A stretch of DNA of 62,020 bases. Origin: an uncultured Duncaniella sp. (lineage in GTDB: Bacteria > Bacteroidota > Bacteroidia > Bacteroidales > Muribaculaceae). The notes below the pieces were generated by a model. It did not search any database and was not told where the DNA came from. It was given only the letters and a program-made list of their open reading frames with translations. This document shows, one piece after another, positions 43,196 to 52,460 of the stretch; position 1 is the stretch's first letter; the number at the start of each line of letters is the position of its first letter. The position numbers and the translations under genes were made by a program. The DNA is taken from contig CAJTRI010000015.1 in the NCBI GenBank assembly GCA_910578615.1, positions 11,536 through 73,555 on the forward strand, given 5' to 3'.

Positions 43196-44860
43196 ATGAT
43201 ATCCCGAAAAAGCCTCAATCTGTACTTTCAGGACTCCATACGCAACAATTGGGATCGTCCGGCCTTCACCGACCTTGGCAATACCTCTCAGACACTCACA
43301 TATAAAGATGTGGCCCGCAAGATAGCAAAGCTCCACATCCTTTTCAGAGAGACCGGCATCAAACCCGGAGACAAGATAGCGCTCTGTGGTAAGAATTCCT
43401 CTCTGTGGTGTGTGTCCTTTATCGCCACCGTTACCTACGGAGCCGTCATCGTCCCCATACTTGCCGACTTCAAGCCCGACAACGTGCAGCACCTCATCAA
43501 CCACTCGGATGCCCGTCTGGCCATTCTTGATGAGACTGTCTGGGACGCCCTCAACCCCGACTCACTTACCAAGGTGACAGCCGTCCTGTCAACCCGAGAC
43601 TTTTCCCTCCTGCACAGTGCGGGAGAACAACCCGCCAACGTCCGTGCCCACCTCAACGAACTTTTCGGCCGTGAGTATCCTGACCGTTTCACACGTGACC
43701 ATGTGGTATATCACGAGGACTCGGGTGACGAGCTATGCCTCATATCCTATACCTCCGGCTCGACAGGTTTCTCCAAAGGAGTGATGCTCCCCTTCCGCTC
43801 CATATGGAGCAACGTCCAATACTGCATAGAGAACCTTCCTACCAATCCCGGCGAAGGCGTGGTGTGTATGCTCCCGCTGGCCCATATGTACGGACTGACC
43901 ATAGACATGATACGTCCCTTCATCTGTGGCAACCATATCCGTGTGCTGACCCGCACTCCCTCACCACAGGTACTTATATCGGCCTTTGCCGAGGTAAAAC
44001 CCCGCCATGTGGTAGCCGTTCCTCTGATTATAGAGAAGATAATACGTACCCGGGTATTCCCGTTGCTTGAAAAACCACTCATGAAACTCATGTTGATGGT
44101 TCCGTTCGTTGATGACCGTCTCCATGCCCGCATCCTTGAAAGGCTCAAAGAGACTTTCGGAGGGCGTCTGGAACAAATCATCATCGGGGGCGCCGCACTC
44201 AATAAGGATGTAGAAAAGTTCCTGCGCCGCATAGGCTTCCCCTATACCGTGGGCTACGGCATGACCGAATGCGGGCCGCTTATATCTTTCGCCTCATGGG
44301 ATGACAACCGTATGGCTTCGTGCGGACGCATCGTGGACAGGATGGAGGCACGGATAGACTCCGCCTCACCGTCTGAAACTCCGGGAGTGCTTTATGTCAG
44401 GGGGGATAACGTGATGCTGGGATATTACAAAAACCCTGATGCCACATCGGCAGCAATGACGGATGACGGCTGGCTTTCCACCGGCGATATCTGTAATCTT
44501 GATAGCGAAGGCTTCCTGTATATCCGAGGACGTGACAAGAATATGATTCTCGGAGCTTCGGGCCAGAACATATACCCTGAGGAGATAGAAGACAAACTCA
44601 ACAATCTCCCCTATGTAGCCGAATCTCTGATCATTGATTCCGGTGCCGGACGTCTGCTTGCCCTTATAGTTCCAGATATGGAAAATGCCAACAACCAAGG
44701 CATAGACGAACGTGAGATTGAAAGTATCATGGACGATAACATCCGTACCCTCAACTCCAACCTGCCCGCCTATTCACAGGTTCAGTCATTCCGTATCCAG
44801 CAAGAGGAATTCGAAAAGACCCCTAAAAAATCAATCAAGCGCTACCTCTACAAGGCCTGA
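43196..44860 (+). CDS. AMP-dependent long-chain fatty acid-CoA ligase-like enzyme
   Basis: 554 residues. Adenylation motifs: LISYTSGSTGFSKGVM (P-loop), GYGMTECGPLISF, WLSTGDICNLDSEGFLYI, GRDKNMI and the C-terminal catalytic Lys in KKSIKRYLY. It activates a carboxylic acid, most likely a fatty acid, with ATP and CoA at the inner face of the membrane. Its end overlaps the convergent CYTH gene by 13 bp. Confidence 0.88.
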   Translation: MISRKSLNLYFQDSIRNNWDRPAFTDLGNTSQTLTYKDVARKIAKLHILFRETGIKPGDKIALCGKNSSLWCVSFIATVTYGAVIVPILADFKPDNVQHLINHSDARLAILDETVWDALNPDSLTKVTAVLSTRDFSLLHSAGEQPANVRAHLNELFGREYPDRFTRDHVVYHEDSGDELCLISYTSGSTGFSKGVMLPFRSIWSNVQYCIENLPTNPGEGVVCMLPLAHMYGLTIDMIRPFICGNHIRVLTRTPSPQVLISAFAEVKPRHVVAVPLIIEKIIRTRVFPLLEKPLMKLMLMVPFVDDRLHARILERLKETFGGRLEQIIIGGAALNKDVEKFLRRIGFPYTVGYGMTECGPLISFASWDDNRMASCGRIVDRMEARIDSASPSETPGVLYVRGDNVMLGYYKNPDATSAAMTDDGWLSTGDICNLDSEGFLYIRGRDKNMILGASGQNIYPEEIEDKLNNLPYVAESLIIDSGAGRLLALIVPDMENANNQGIDEREIESIMDDNIRTLNSNLPAYSQVQSFRIQQEEFEKTPKKSIKRYLYKA

Positions 44861-45306
44861 GAGGCAAGGACAGAGTTGTAATAACGCACGTCACCCGTCA
44901 CCTCCTCACCGGCAAAAGGCGGTATAACGATTTCGGTGTCTGCCGTCGGAAGTTCTACCTCGGCCAGAACCAGCCCCTCGTGACGCCCGTGAAACTCGTC
45001 AATCTCCCATGTGAGACCGCAGTAGTCCACCATATAGCGGGTCTTGTCAATAGCCCATCCCCCGGCAAGAAGCGAGGCCATCTCCTCGGCCTCCGCCACG
45101 GGGACGGGATATTCCCATTCATGTCTGACAGCGCCGGAATTCCGTCCTTTCAGAGTAAGAAAGGCCCGGTCTCCACACACTCTCAGACGCACAGTCCCGT
45201 CAGTACGGTCAGAAATATAAGTCTGCCTGATACATGATGACGAGACGGCCATCTTTATATAACTCTTATCCTTTACGAGAAACTTTCGTTCGATTTCAAG
45301 TGCCAT
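44848..45306 (-). CDS. CYTH-domain protein (inorganic triphosphatase-like)
   Basis: 152 residues. MALEIERKFLV is the CYTH hallmark; TVRLRVCGDRAFLTLKGRN, YMVDYCGLTWEIDEFHG and LAEVELP continue the tunnel strands with Glu/Lys/Arg lining. Such proteins hydrolyse triphosphates such as PPPi. It starts 26 nt from a palindromic pair of -7 boxes shared with the divergent DUF5686 gene. Confidence 0.88.
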   Translation of the reverse strand: MALEIERKFLVKDKSYIKMAVSSSCIRQTYISDRTDGTVRLRVCGDRAFLTLKGRNSGAVRHEWEYPVPVAEAEEMASLLAGGWAIDKTRYMVDYCGLTWEIDEFHGRHEGLVLAEVELPTADTEIVIPPFAGEEVTGDVRYYNSVLASQAL

Positions 45307-45331
45307 AGAGCATTATTTCGTGGAAAAATAG

Positions 45332-45347
45332 TAATTTTGCAAAATTA
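45332..45347. promoter_or_regulatory. Palindromic pair of -7 boxes between CYTH and DUF5686 genes
   Basis: TAATTTTGCAAAATTA is a perfect palindrome containing one TAnnTTTG box on each strand. The two promoters would overlap, so transcription in one direction should hinder the other. No proper -33 boxes are visible. Confidence 0.5.
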
Positions 45348-45390
45348 TAATTTTTTGAGTTTCCAACCGCAGACTATTTATAGAAATAAC

Positions 45391-47934
45391 TTGCGAAGAC
45401 TATATTTCACACTTCTGATACTGACAGCGATGTGCCTCGGCGGCACGGCGCAGACAGTCACCCTTACAGGCATCGTGCGCGACTCACTCACACGTGAGCC
45501 TGTCCCGTTTGCCACAGTCTTTCTTATCGGCACAGACCGTGGCACACTTACCGACGACAACGGGCAATACACCCTTACCACCGCGCTCAGATTTGACTCC
45601 GTACAGGGAGCGGCCATGGGCTATGACACCCGCCGCCTCCCCGCGCCTCCCCGCCGAGACAATATGAGGCTCGACATAGACCTACACTCCACAGGCGTTA
45701 TGCTCGGAACCGTCGTGGCCAAACCGCGCAAGGAGCATTATTCCAAGAAAAACAATCCGGCTGTGGACTTCATGGAACGCATACGCGCCACCGCAGACAT
45801 CAACGACCCTCGCAAACGAGACAATTACAACTATGACAAATATGAACGCATCACGCTTGCAATAAACGACTATCATTTCAATGACTCGGCTCGCAGCGGT
45901 ATTGACAGACAGTTCAAATTTCTTAAAGACTACGTAGATACCAACAAACTGTCGGGGAAACCGATACTCAACGTGGCATTGCGTGAGAAAATATCTTCCG
46001 TACACCATCGGTTGAAACCTTCTGCCGGGGAGAAAGAGTATGTTACAGCTATCCGAAACTCCGGGCTTGACGAGTTTCTCGACCCGCAAAGCACACAGTT
46101 GTTCTACGAGGATGTCATGCGCGAAATAGATGTCTACCGCAACGACATCACACTGCTCCAACAACGCTTTGTCAGTCCTCTCTCCCGCATAGCTCCCGAC
46201 TTCTACAAGTTCTATCTCACCGACACCGTTGAGATAGACTCCGTGGGATGCATCGAACTGACGTTTGTCCCGCGCAACCCTTCGACAATGGGATTCACAG
46301 GGCGCTTCTATGTTCCCCAGGGGGACTCTACGATGTTCATCAAACGCATAGTGATGCGTGTACCCCACGACATCAATCTCAACTTTATCGACAACCTCCT
46401 TGTCACGCAGGACTATGACAGAGGTGCCGATGGCTCACGCCTCAAACGTTCGGACGAGATGCTGGTAGAGGCAAGCCTCCTCTCCGGCCTTCCCGGAATG
46501 TTTGCGTCTCGCACGACGATATATACAAACCACGATTTCAATCCGGCCAATGACCAGAAAATATTCAATAGAGGCCTGTCCCAGATCTATGCACCGGGAG
46601 CACATTCGCGTGACACAGTCTACTGGGCCGAGAACCGCACCGCTCCTATTGATCGTGGTGTAGGCCACATTGACCGCATGATGAGGCAGTTACGATCTAA
46701 GCCTCTTTATTATTGGGGAGAGAAGGTTGTCAAGACCTTCGCATCCGGCTATATCACCACTGGAAATCCGTCAAAATTTGACATCGGCCCTCTGACATCG
46801 ACATTCTCTTCCAACTCTCTTGAAGGATTCCGACTGAGACTCGGAGGAATGACAACCGCAAATCTCTCCCGCAGGCTATTTGCCAGAGGATACGGAGCAT
46901 ACGGATTCAAAGATCACAAATGGAAATACCGAGGCGAGCTGGAATACTCGTTCCGTGACAAGACATATCACTCACGCGAATTTCCAGTCCATTCCCTACG
47001 CTTCACCCACCAATATGACATGAACATGCTGGGACAACGGTTTGTGTCAAACAACCAAGACAACATGTTCATGTCTTTCAGGCGTGGCAAGGATATACAG
47101 ATGACCTACCAGCGACTGACAAAGCTTGAATATATATTGGAAATGGAAAATAACCTTTCCATAACCGGCCGTCTGCAAAACGCCAGGGAAGAGGCCACGC
47201 GATACATGACGTTTGTCAACGGACATGGAGAATCATTCAGAGATTACACCATGAACTCGGCCACCATAGAACTGCGCTACGCTCCCGGCGAGAAGTTCTA
47301 TCAGATGAAGACCGGGCGTGTCCAGATCAACTTTGACGCACCAGTCCTCACTCTGAGCCATACATTTGCCCCAAAGGGAATTCTCGGCAACCGTTTCGGT
47401 CTTAATGTCACGGAACTTTCATTCACGAAACGGTTCTGGTTCTCGGCATTCGGCTATACGGACGTCTTCCTAAAAGGGGGGCATGTATGGAGCCGTTCGC
47501 CCTACCCCAACCTTCTCATCCCCAACGCAAATCTCTCTTATTTCATACAGCTTGAATCATTCAGCTGCATGAACCCCATGGAGTTTGTCAATGACTCATA
47601 CATGCAGTGGGATCTGACATATTGGGCCAATGGCGCTATTCTCAACTATATCCCGTTATTGAAAAAACTGAAATTGCGTGAGGCGTTTTTCTGTCGCGGA
47701 CTCTGGGGCAACCTCAGCGACCGCAACCGTCCATGGCTAAACCCCGAGTTGTTTGCCTTCCCTGCCGATGCCCGTACACAGGTGATGACCCGGACTCCCT
47801 ATATCGAGGCCGGCATAGGCATAGACAATCTCTTCAAGGTGTTACGCGTTGACTACACATGGCGTCTCACTTATAGGGACAACCCCGGCGCGTGTCGCGG
47901 AGGTCTAAGATTCATGTTCCACTTCTCATTCTGA
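45391..47934 (+). CDS. DUF5686 outer-membrane protein with carboxypeptidase-like domain
   Basis: About 847 residues from a TTG at 45391, chosen because LRRLYFTLLILTAMCLGGTA is a good signal peptide and the frame has no ATG before it; other TTG codons (45337, 45355) lie within or right after the promoter box. The N-terminal domain (about 25-105: TLTGIVRDSLTREPVPFATV, GTLTDDNGQYTL) is carboxypeptidase-regulatory-like. The rest is the long DUF5686 region with many amphipathic strands, ending RGGLRFMFHFSF. Probably an outer-membrane protein; function unknown. Start is uncertain. Confidence 0.8.
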   Translation: MRRLYFTLLILTAMCLGGTAQTVTLTGIVRDSLTREPVPFATVFLIGTDRGTLTDDNGQYTLTTALRFDSVQGAAMGYDTRRLPAPPRRDNMRLDIDLHSTGVMLGTVVAKPRKEHYSKKNNPAVDFMERIRATADINDPRKRDNYNYDKYERITLAINDYHFNDSARSGIDRQFKFLKDYVDTNKLSGKPILNVALREKISSVHHRLKPSAGEKEYVTAIRNSGLDEFLDPQSTQLFYEDVMREIDVYRNDITLLQQRFVSPLSRIAPDFYKFYLTDTVEIDSVGCIELTFVPRNPSTMGFTGRFYVPQGDSTMFIKRIVMRVPHDINLNFIDNLLVTQDYDRGADGSRLKRSDEMLVEASLLSGLPGMFASRTTIYTNHDFNPANDQKIFNRGLSQIYAPGAHSRDTVYWAENRTAPIDRGVGHIDRMMRQLRSKPLYYWGEKVVKTFASGYITTGNPSKFDIGPLTSTFSSNSLEGFRLRLGGMTTANLSRRLFARGYGAYGFKDHKWKYRGELEYSFRDKTYHSREFPVHSLRFTHQYDMNMLGQRFVSNNQDNMFMSFRRGKDIQMTYQRLTKLEYILEMENNLSITGRLQNAREEATRYMTFVNGHGESFRDYTMNSATIELRYAPGEKFYQMKTGRVQINFDAPVLTLSHTFAPKGILGNRFGLNVTELSFTKRFWFSAFGYTDVFLKGGHVWSRSPYPNLLIPNANLSYFIQLESFSCMNPMEFVNDSYMQWDLTYWANGAILNYIPLLKKLKLREAFFCRGLWGNLSDRNRPWLNPELFAFPADARTQVMTRTPYIEAGIGIDNLFKVLRVDYTWRLTYRDNPGACRGGLRFMFHFSF

Positions 47935-47940
47935 CATATC

Positions 47941-48462
47941 ATGATTGACACCGACCGCCTCATCCTGCGTAAATGGAACGAGGATGACATACCTCATTTT
48001 GCCGAAATAAACAGTGACCTAAAAGTCATGGAATATTTTCCAAAGACACTATCTTTCGAGGAAACGGTCAGTTTCTATAACCGCATAGCAGACGAGTTCA
48101 AACAATACGGATTCGGCCTCTATGCCACAGTGTTGAAAAGCACCGGCGAGTTCATCGGATATGTCGGATTCCACCATTTTGACTTTCAAGCCGAATTTTC
48201 CCCGGGCATAGAGATCGGGTGGAGGCTCGGACATAAGCACTGGAACCGTGGATATGCCACCGAGGCAGCAAAAGCCTGTCTCGAATATGCCGGTGAGAGA
48301 CAGCTTTTCAAGCATATATATTCATTCACAGCCACATGCAACCTTCGGTCTGAGCGAGTCATGCAGAAAACAGGTATGACCCGTGCAGGGAGTTTCATGC
48401 ACCCTGCCCTACCTGACGGGCACCCGCTCAAAGAACACGTACTATACCGAAAAGACCTGTGA
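47941..48462 (+). CDS. GNAT N-acetyltransferase (RimJ/RimL type)
   Basis: 173 residues. MIDTDRLILRKWNEDDIPHF is the RimJ/L start; GYVGFHHFDF, GIEIGWRLGHKHWNRGYATE (acetyl-CoA loop) and TCNLRSERVMQKTGM are the family motifs. It transfers an acetyl group from acetyl-CoA to an amine; target unknown. Six nt separate it from the DUF5686 gene. It ends 11 nt from the convergent ClC gene. Confidence 0.88.
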   Translation: MIDTDRLILRKWNEDDIPHFAEINSDLKVMEYFPKTLSFEETVSFYNRIADEFKQYGFGLYATVLKSTGEFIGYVGFHHFDFQAEFSPGIEIGWRLGHKHWNRGYATEAAKACLEYAGERQLFKHIYSFTATCNLRSERVMQKTGMTRAGSFMHPALPDGHPLKEHVLYRKDL

Positions 48463-48473
48463 AAGGACAGGAA

Positions 48474-50279
48474 TCAGTCTTCGGAATAATGGCGGAGCAC
48501 CCTGCGGTAAGAATTGAATATCTTTGACTTGGAAACAAACCCTATATAACGGCCTCTGTTATCGACCACCGGGAGGTTCCACGCCCCGGTATCATCAAAT
48601 GTCTTCATGACCTGCTCCATACTCTGGCCCAACTCGACACGTGCAGGCGGCATCGACATGAACTGGTTGACAAACATACGCTTGTAAAGTTCCGGGCGGA
48701 ACATGATATTGCGTATCTCGTCAAGAATCACTACACCGAGAAGACGGTTGTCAGTCCCGACCACGGGGAACAGGTTGCGTGACGAGCGGGATATGGCTCC
48801 TACCATTCCGTGAAGATCCATGTCAGGACTGACCGAAACAAAGTCTGTCTCAATCACCGAGTCCATCTTCAACAGCGTAAGAACGGCTTTATCCTTGTGG
48901 TGGGTAAGAAGTTTGCCCTCTCTGGCCAGACGCATCGTATAAATACTGTAAGGCTCGAAAATCTTTATCGTTCCATAGGATATCGTAGAGACTATGAGCA
49001 ATGGGAGGAACAGATCATACCCACCTGTAAGTTCGGCCGTAAGGAAGATGCCCATGAGCGGGGCATGCATCACTCCCGACATTACACCCGCCATACCCAT
49101 AAGAGCAAAATTCTTGGTAGAGAGTTCAAGTCCGAAAACCTGATTCAGCACATAGGCAAACAGAAATCCGGCCATACATCCCACAAATAGCGACGGGGCG
49201 AACGTACCTCCCACACCCCCGCCACCATTGGTGGCCGAGGTTGCAAATGTTTTCAGCAGGACAATAGCGGCTATAAAGCCCATAATCCACCAAGGATTGT
49301 CACGATCAGGATAAAACACCGAATTATTGACGATAGAGGCGGTGCTACCGTCCAGAAGATCCATGATGGAGGAATAGCCCTCACCATAGAGCGGAGGAAG
49401 CAGATAAACCAGCAGGGCGAGGATGGAACCTCCGACAGCGACCTTGGCCCACGGCGAGTGGAAACGGCGGAACATCTTCTCCATAAGATTCATTGAACGT
49501 GTGAAATAGAGAGAGACAAATCCGAGAAACAGACCGAGAAGTATGGCATATGGAATCTTCCATGTCAGAAAAGGCTCGCTTTGGACGAAGAAAAACTCCA
49601 CGTCATATCCAGTAAACGTATAAGCCACGGTAGCCGCCGTGATAGAGGCTATGAGAAGCGGCATGACCGAGACAGTGGTCAGATCTATCATCAGCACTTC
49701 GAGGGTGAAAAGCATCCCGGCGATAGGAGCCTTGAAGATACCGGCGATACCGGCGGCTGCACCACATCCCACAAGAATCATGAGAATGCGCGGTGACATT
49801 CGGAAAAGACGTCCCAGATTGCTTCCTATGGCCGCACCTGTGTAAACGATAGGCCCTTCGGCACCCACCGAGCCTCCGAATCCGATAGTGATCGAACTTG
49901 CTATAACGGAAGTATACATATTATGACGTTTCAGCCTCGACTTGTTCTGAGAGAGAGCATACAGCACCCTTGTCACACCATGAGAGATATTGTCACGCAC
50001 AACATACTTTACAAAAAGGCTCGTGATGAGGATTCCCGCCAAAGGAAGAAGGAGATAAAGATAGTTTCCTTCGTTGATGGCGAGACGCGATGTAAGAAGC
50101 CCGGAGACAGCATGTATCAACCATTTAAGCACGAGGGCTGCAAATCCGGCAAAAAGGCCCACCATGAGGGCGAGGATGATAACGAACGTCTTCTCCTTGA
50201 TATGTTTCTCACGCCATTCGAGAAGACGCATGAATCCGTCATTTATTCGCGTGCCGAACGTATGTAGCAATGTTATCAT
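48474..50279 (-). CDS. ClC-family chloride channel/antiporter with CBS domains
   Basis: 601 residues. About ten or more membrane helices over residues 30-440. GGSVGAEGPIVYTGAAIGS holds the gating Glu, and GGVGGTFAPSLFVGCMAGF holds the GxFxP motif; the first GSGIP motif is not obvious. A C-terminal CBS pair (about 455-590) follows. A gating Glu suggests H+/Cl- exchange rather than a pure channel. Third gene of the tsaC operon. Confidence 0.9.
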   Translation of the reverse strand: MITLLHTFGTRINDGFMRLLEWREKHIKEKTFVIILALMVGLFAGFAALVLKWLIHAVSGLLTSRLAINEGNYLYLLLPLAGILITSLFVKYVVRDNISHGVTRVLYALSQNKSRLKRHNMYTSVIASSITIGFGGSVGAEGPIVYTGAAIGSNLGRLFRMSPRILMILVGCGAAAGIAGIFKAPIAGMLFTLEVLMIDLTTVSVMPLLIASITAATVAYTFTGYDVEFFFVQSEPFLTWKIPYAILLGLFLGFVSLYFTRSMNLMEKMFRRFHSPWAKVAVGGSILALLVYLLPPLYGEGYSSIMDLLDGSTASIVNNSVFYPDRDNPWWIMGFIAAIVLLKTFATSATNGGGGVGGTFAPSLFVGCMAGFLFAYVLNQVFGLELSTKNFALMGMAGVMSGVMHAPLMGIFLTAELTGGYDLFLPLLIVSTISYGTIKIFEPYSIYTMRLAREGKLLTHHKDKAVLTLLKMDSVIETDFVSVSPDMDLHGMVGAISRSSRNLFPVVGTDNRLLGVVILDEIRNIMFRPELYKRMFVNQFMSMPPARVELGQSMEQVMKTFDDTGAWNLPVVDNRGRYIGFVSKSKIFNSYRRVLRHYSED

Positions 50280-50306
50280 TATTTTTCTTCCTTGAACTTT
50301 TGATTA

Positions 50307-51725
50307 TTACTTGCCTTCGCCGCGCAGGACTGTGCGCACCGTGTAAAAGAGTATGCGCAGATCAACCGAGAGAGAGAGATTGCGGACATAAAGAATATCA
50401 TATTTAAGCCTCTCCACCATAGAGGGGACATCCGAGGCATATCCATACTTTACCATCCCCCACGATGTGAGACCGGGACGGACAAGGTGAAGAAGGGTGT
50501 AGTGTGGCGCTATCTTACTTATCTCATTTATAAAATACTCCCTTTCAGGACGCGGCCCCACAAGAGACATCTCGCCTCTAAGGACATTCCATAGATTCGG
50601 AAGCTCGTCAAGACGGTATTTCCTCATCCACCTCCCGGCAGGGGTGACACGCATGTCAGTGTCACTCGACAGCCTCGGGCCGTCCGGCTCGGAATCAACC
50701 ACCATGGAACGGAACTTGAAAATTCTGAACGGGCGTTTTCGGTATCCCACCCGCACCTGGGAATAAATAACCGGGCCGGGCGACTGCAATCTTATCACAA
50801 TAGCGAGATAAAGCATGAGCGGGCTGCATAAGATCAGTCCTAATGCCGAAAAAACAATGTCTGCCATACGCTTGACAGCGACAAATGAATCAGGCAGTTG
50901 CGCATCAGTAAGATCGGTGAGAGGCTCGGCACTGACCACATCAAATTTCACTATGCCTGTCGCGATAGCCTTGTCATCAGGACTCACCATGACCGGCACA
51001 GAAAACGGGAACAAGCGGGACAACAGCTCCATCACCAGACCAGGCTCCATGTTCCATGGCCTCAACACCACTCCTTTGATACCATGCGACTTTATATACC
51101 CCTCTATATCTCCGGGGGTTACAATGTCATACTCCGAGTCTTCCCCATCATCATTATTACTTGCAAAGTTACTTATTCCGACAAGCCGGAAACCATATTC
51201 CTCACCCTGCCTGAGGCATTCGTCAATTTCCTGCCGCAATCTACATGTAGACGTGACGAGAAGATATCCAGGCCTCGGTGCTTTCTCCAACCTGCGTTTC
51301 AGAACCGTCGTGAGCCACAGACGCGGGAAATAGACAAACGGAAGAACAACCACGAAGAACATGAATATCATCTCATAATTGTAAACCCTCCGAGGAAGAA
51401 TGTCATTAAGCAATACAACGAGGAAAAACACAAGGGCCGTCACGGCAACGGAACTCACCGTTTTAAGGAACTCGCTTACCCTCGACTTACCCTCTGTCCT
51501 GACATAATAACCCGAAAGATAGTAGACGAACATCATGAAAAGTGGACAGATGGCCAGAGTCATCACTACCCCGTGGGACAACAAAAAAATAGCTATCGAA
51601 GGAAACCGTTCCGACAACCCCGGCACGACATGGTAGCGCGCAATACTGAACGCTACCAGCCCGGCAAGAGTCGAGACATAATCGACCGAGACATAGACTG
51701 CTCTGATTTTTTGTTCTCGGGTCAA
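50307..51725 (-). CDS. Undecaprenyl-phosphate sugar phosphotransferase (exopolysaccharide initiation)
   Basis: 472 residues. Four N-terminal membrane helices (about 10-130), a Rossmann-like central part (about 145-265), then the bacterial sugar-transferase domain: KRMADIVFSALGLILCSPLM, FRIFKFRSM, KYRLDELPNLWNVLRGEMSL and VGPRPEREYFI. It transfers a sugar-1-phosphate to undecaprenyl phosphate at the inner membrane, starting a surface polysaccharide. No other polysaccharide genes are near. It overlaps tsaC by 4 nt. Confidence 0.9.
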   Translation of the reverse strand: MTREQKIRAVYVSVDYVSTLAGLVAFSIARYHVVPGLSERFPSIAIFLLSHGVVMTLAICPLFMMFVYYLSGYYVRTEGKSRVSEFLKTVSSVAVTALVFFLVVLLNDILPRRVYNYEMIFMFFVVVLPFVYFPRLWLTTVLKRRLEKAPRPGYLLVTSTCRLRQEIDECLRQGEEYGFRLVGISNFASNNDDGEDSEYDIVTPGDIEGYIKSHGIKGVVLRPWNMEPGLVMELLSRLFPFSVPVMVSPDDKAIATGIVKFDVVSAEPLTDLTDAQLPDSFVAVKRMADIVFSALGLILCSPLMLYLAIVIRLQSPGPVIYSQVRVGYRKRPFRIFKFRSMVVDSEPDGPRLSSDTDMRVTPAGRWMRKYRLDELPNLWNVLRGEMSLVGPRPEREYFINEISKIAPHYTLLHLVRPGLTSWGMVKYGYASDVPSMVERLKYDILYVRNLSLSVDLRILFYTVRTVLRGEGK

Positions 51726-52291
51726 GGGCGCAGAGTCAGTAATTCCCCGGACGGGAGCAATTTAACAACCATTGACGGCAAAGAGGGAGTAATATCGTCC
51801 CTGCGATAAGACGCCACATAGTCCACGGCATTGATTATTTCCTCCTCTATCTCACTGAAAAAACGGGGTGAGGGACAACCGCTGACATTGGCCGATGTGG
51901 AGACCACCGGGCCTCCAAGCCCGAGGCAGAGGGCTGATGAATAGAGTTCGGACGTAAGGCGTATTCCGGCACTGCCGTCTTCGGCCAACAGACAACCGGC
52001 AAGCCTGCTCCCGGATGGATAGACCACGGTCACGGGACGCGAGGATGACTCTATGAGACCACTCACAGAGTCAGGAACATCGCCGACTGTGAGTTCAAGC
52101 ATACGGCGACTACCTACAAGGGAGATCAACGCCTTGCTGTCGGCACGGCGCTTTATGGCATAAACCTTTCTAACCGCTTCGTCCGAGGCAGCGTCACAAC
52201 CTATCCCCCACACGGTATCTGTCGGGTAAAGAACCACGCCTCCGGCCTTCATGACCTCCACGGCGCGGGCTATATCTTCTTGCACGGTCAT
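51722..52291 (-). CDS. tsaC: L-threonylcarbamoyladenylate synthase
   Basis: 189 residues from the ATG at 52291; a GTG at 52297 also exists. VVLYPTDTVWGIGCDA, KAISL-type segment KALISLVG, AGIRLT and VVSTSANVSG are the YrdC/Sua5 marks. It makes threonylcarbamoyl-AMP from Thr, bicarbonate and ATP for t6A in tRNA. No Sua5 C-terminal domain, so it is the short TsaC form. The promoter lies so close that the leader would be only a few nt. Confidence 0.9.
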   Translation of the reverse strand: MTVQEDIARAVEVMKAGGVVLYPTDTVWGIGCDAASDEAVRKVYAIKRRADSKALISLVGSRRMLELTVGDVPDSVSGLIESSSRPVTVVYPSGSRLAGCLLAEDGSAGIRLTSELYSSALCLGLGGPVVSTSANVSGCPSPRFFSEIEEEIINAVDYVASYRRDDITPSLPSMVVKLLPSGELLTLRP

Positions 52292-52301
52292 TTTCACAAT
52301 G

Positions 52302-52333
52302 CAAACTTAGCAAAAAAAACGTGCACAGGCAAA
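52302..52333 (-). promoter_or_regulatory. Promoter of the tsaC operon
   Basis: Minus-strand TTTG (52333-52330), a 20-nt spacer, TAAGTTTG (52309-52302): an exact match. The ATG at 52291 is 10 nt past the -7 box, predicting a very short or absent 5' leader. Confidence 0.85.
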
Positions 52334-52460
52334 CATTTGACAAAGGTTTGAGGTTTAAATTTTATAGCCTGTGGCGGCATATATCCGTCCCTTACCAACT
52401 TCCATACGGTATACCTCCTATCCGGCTGTCACCATATCACGTCAAATATTTCTTAACGAC

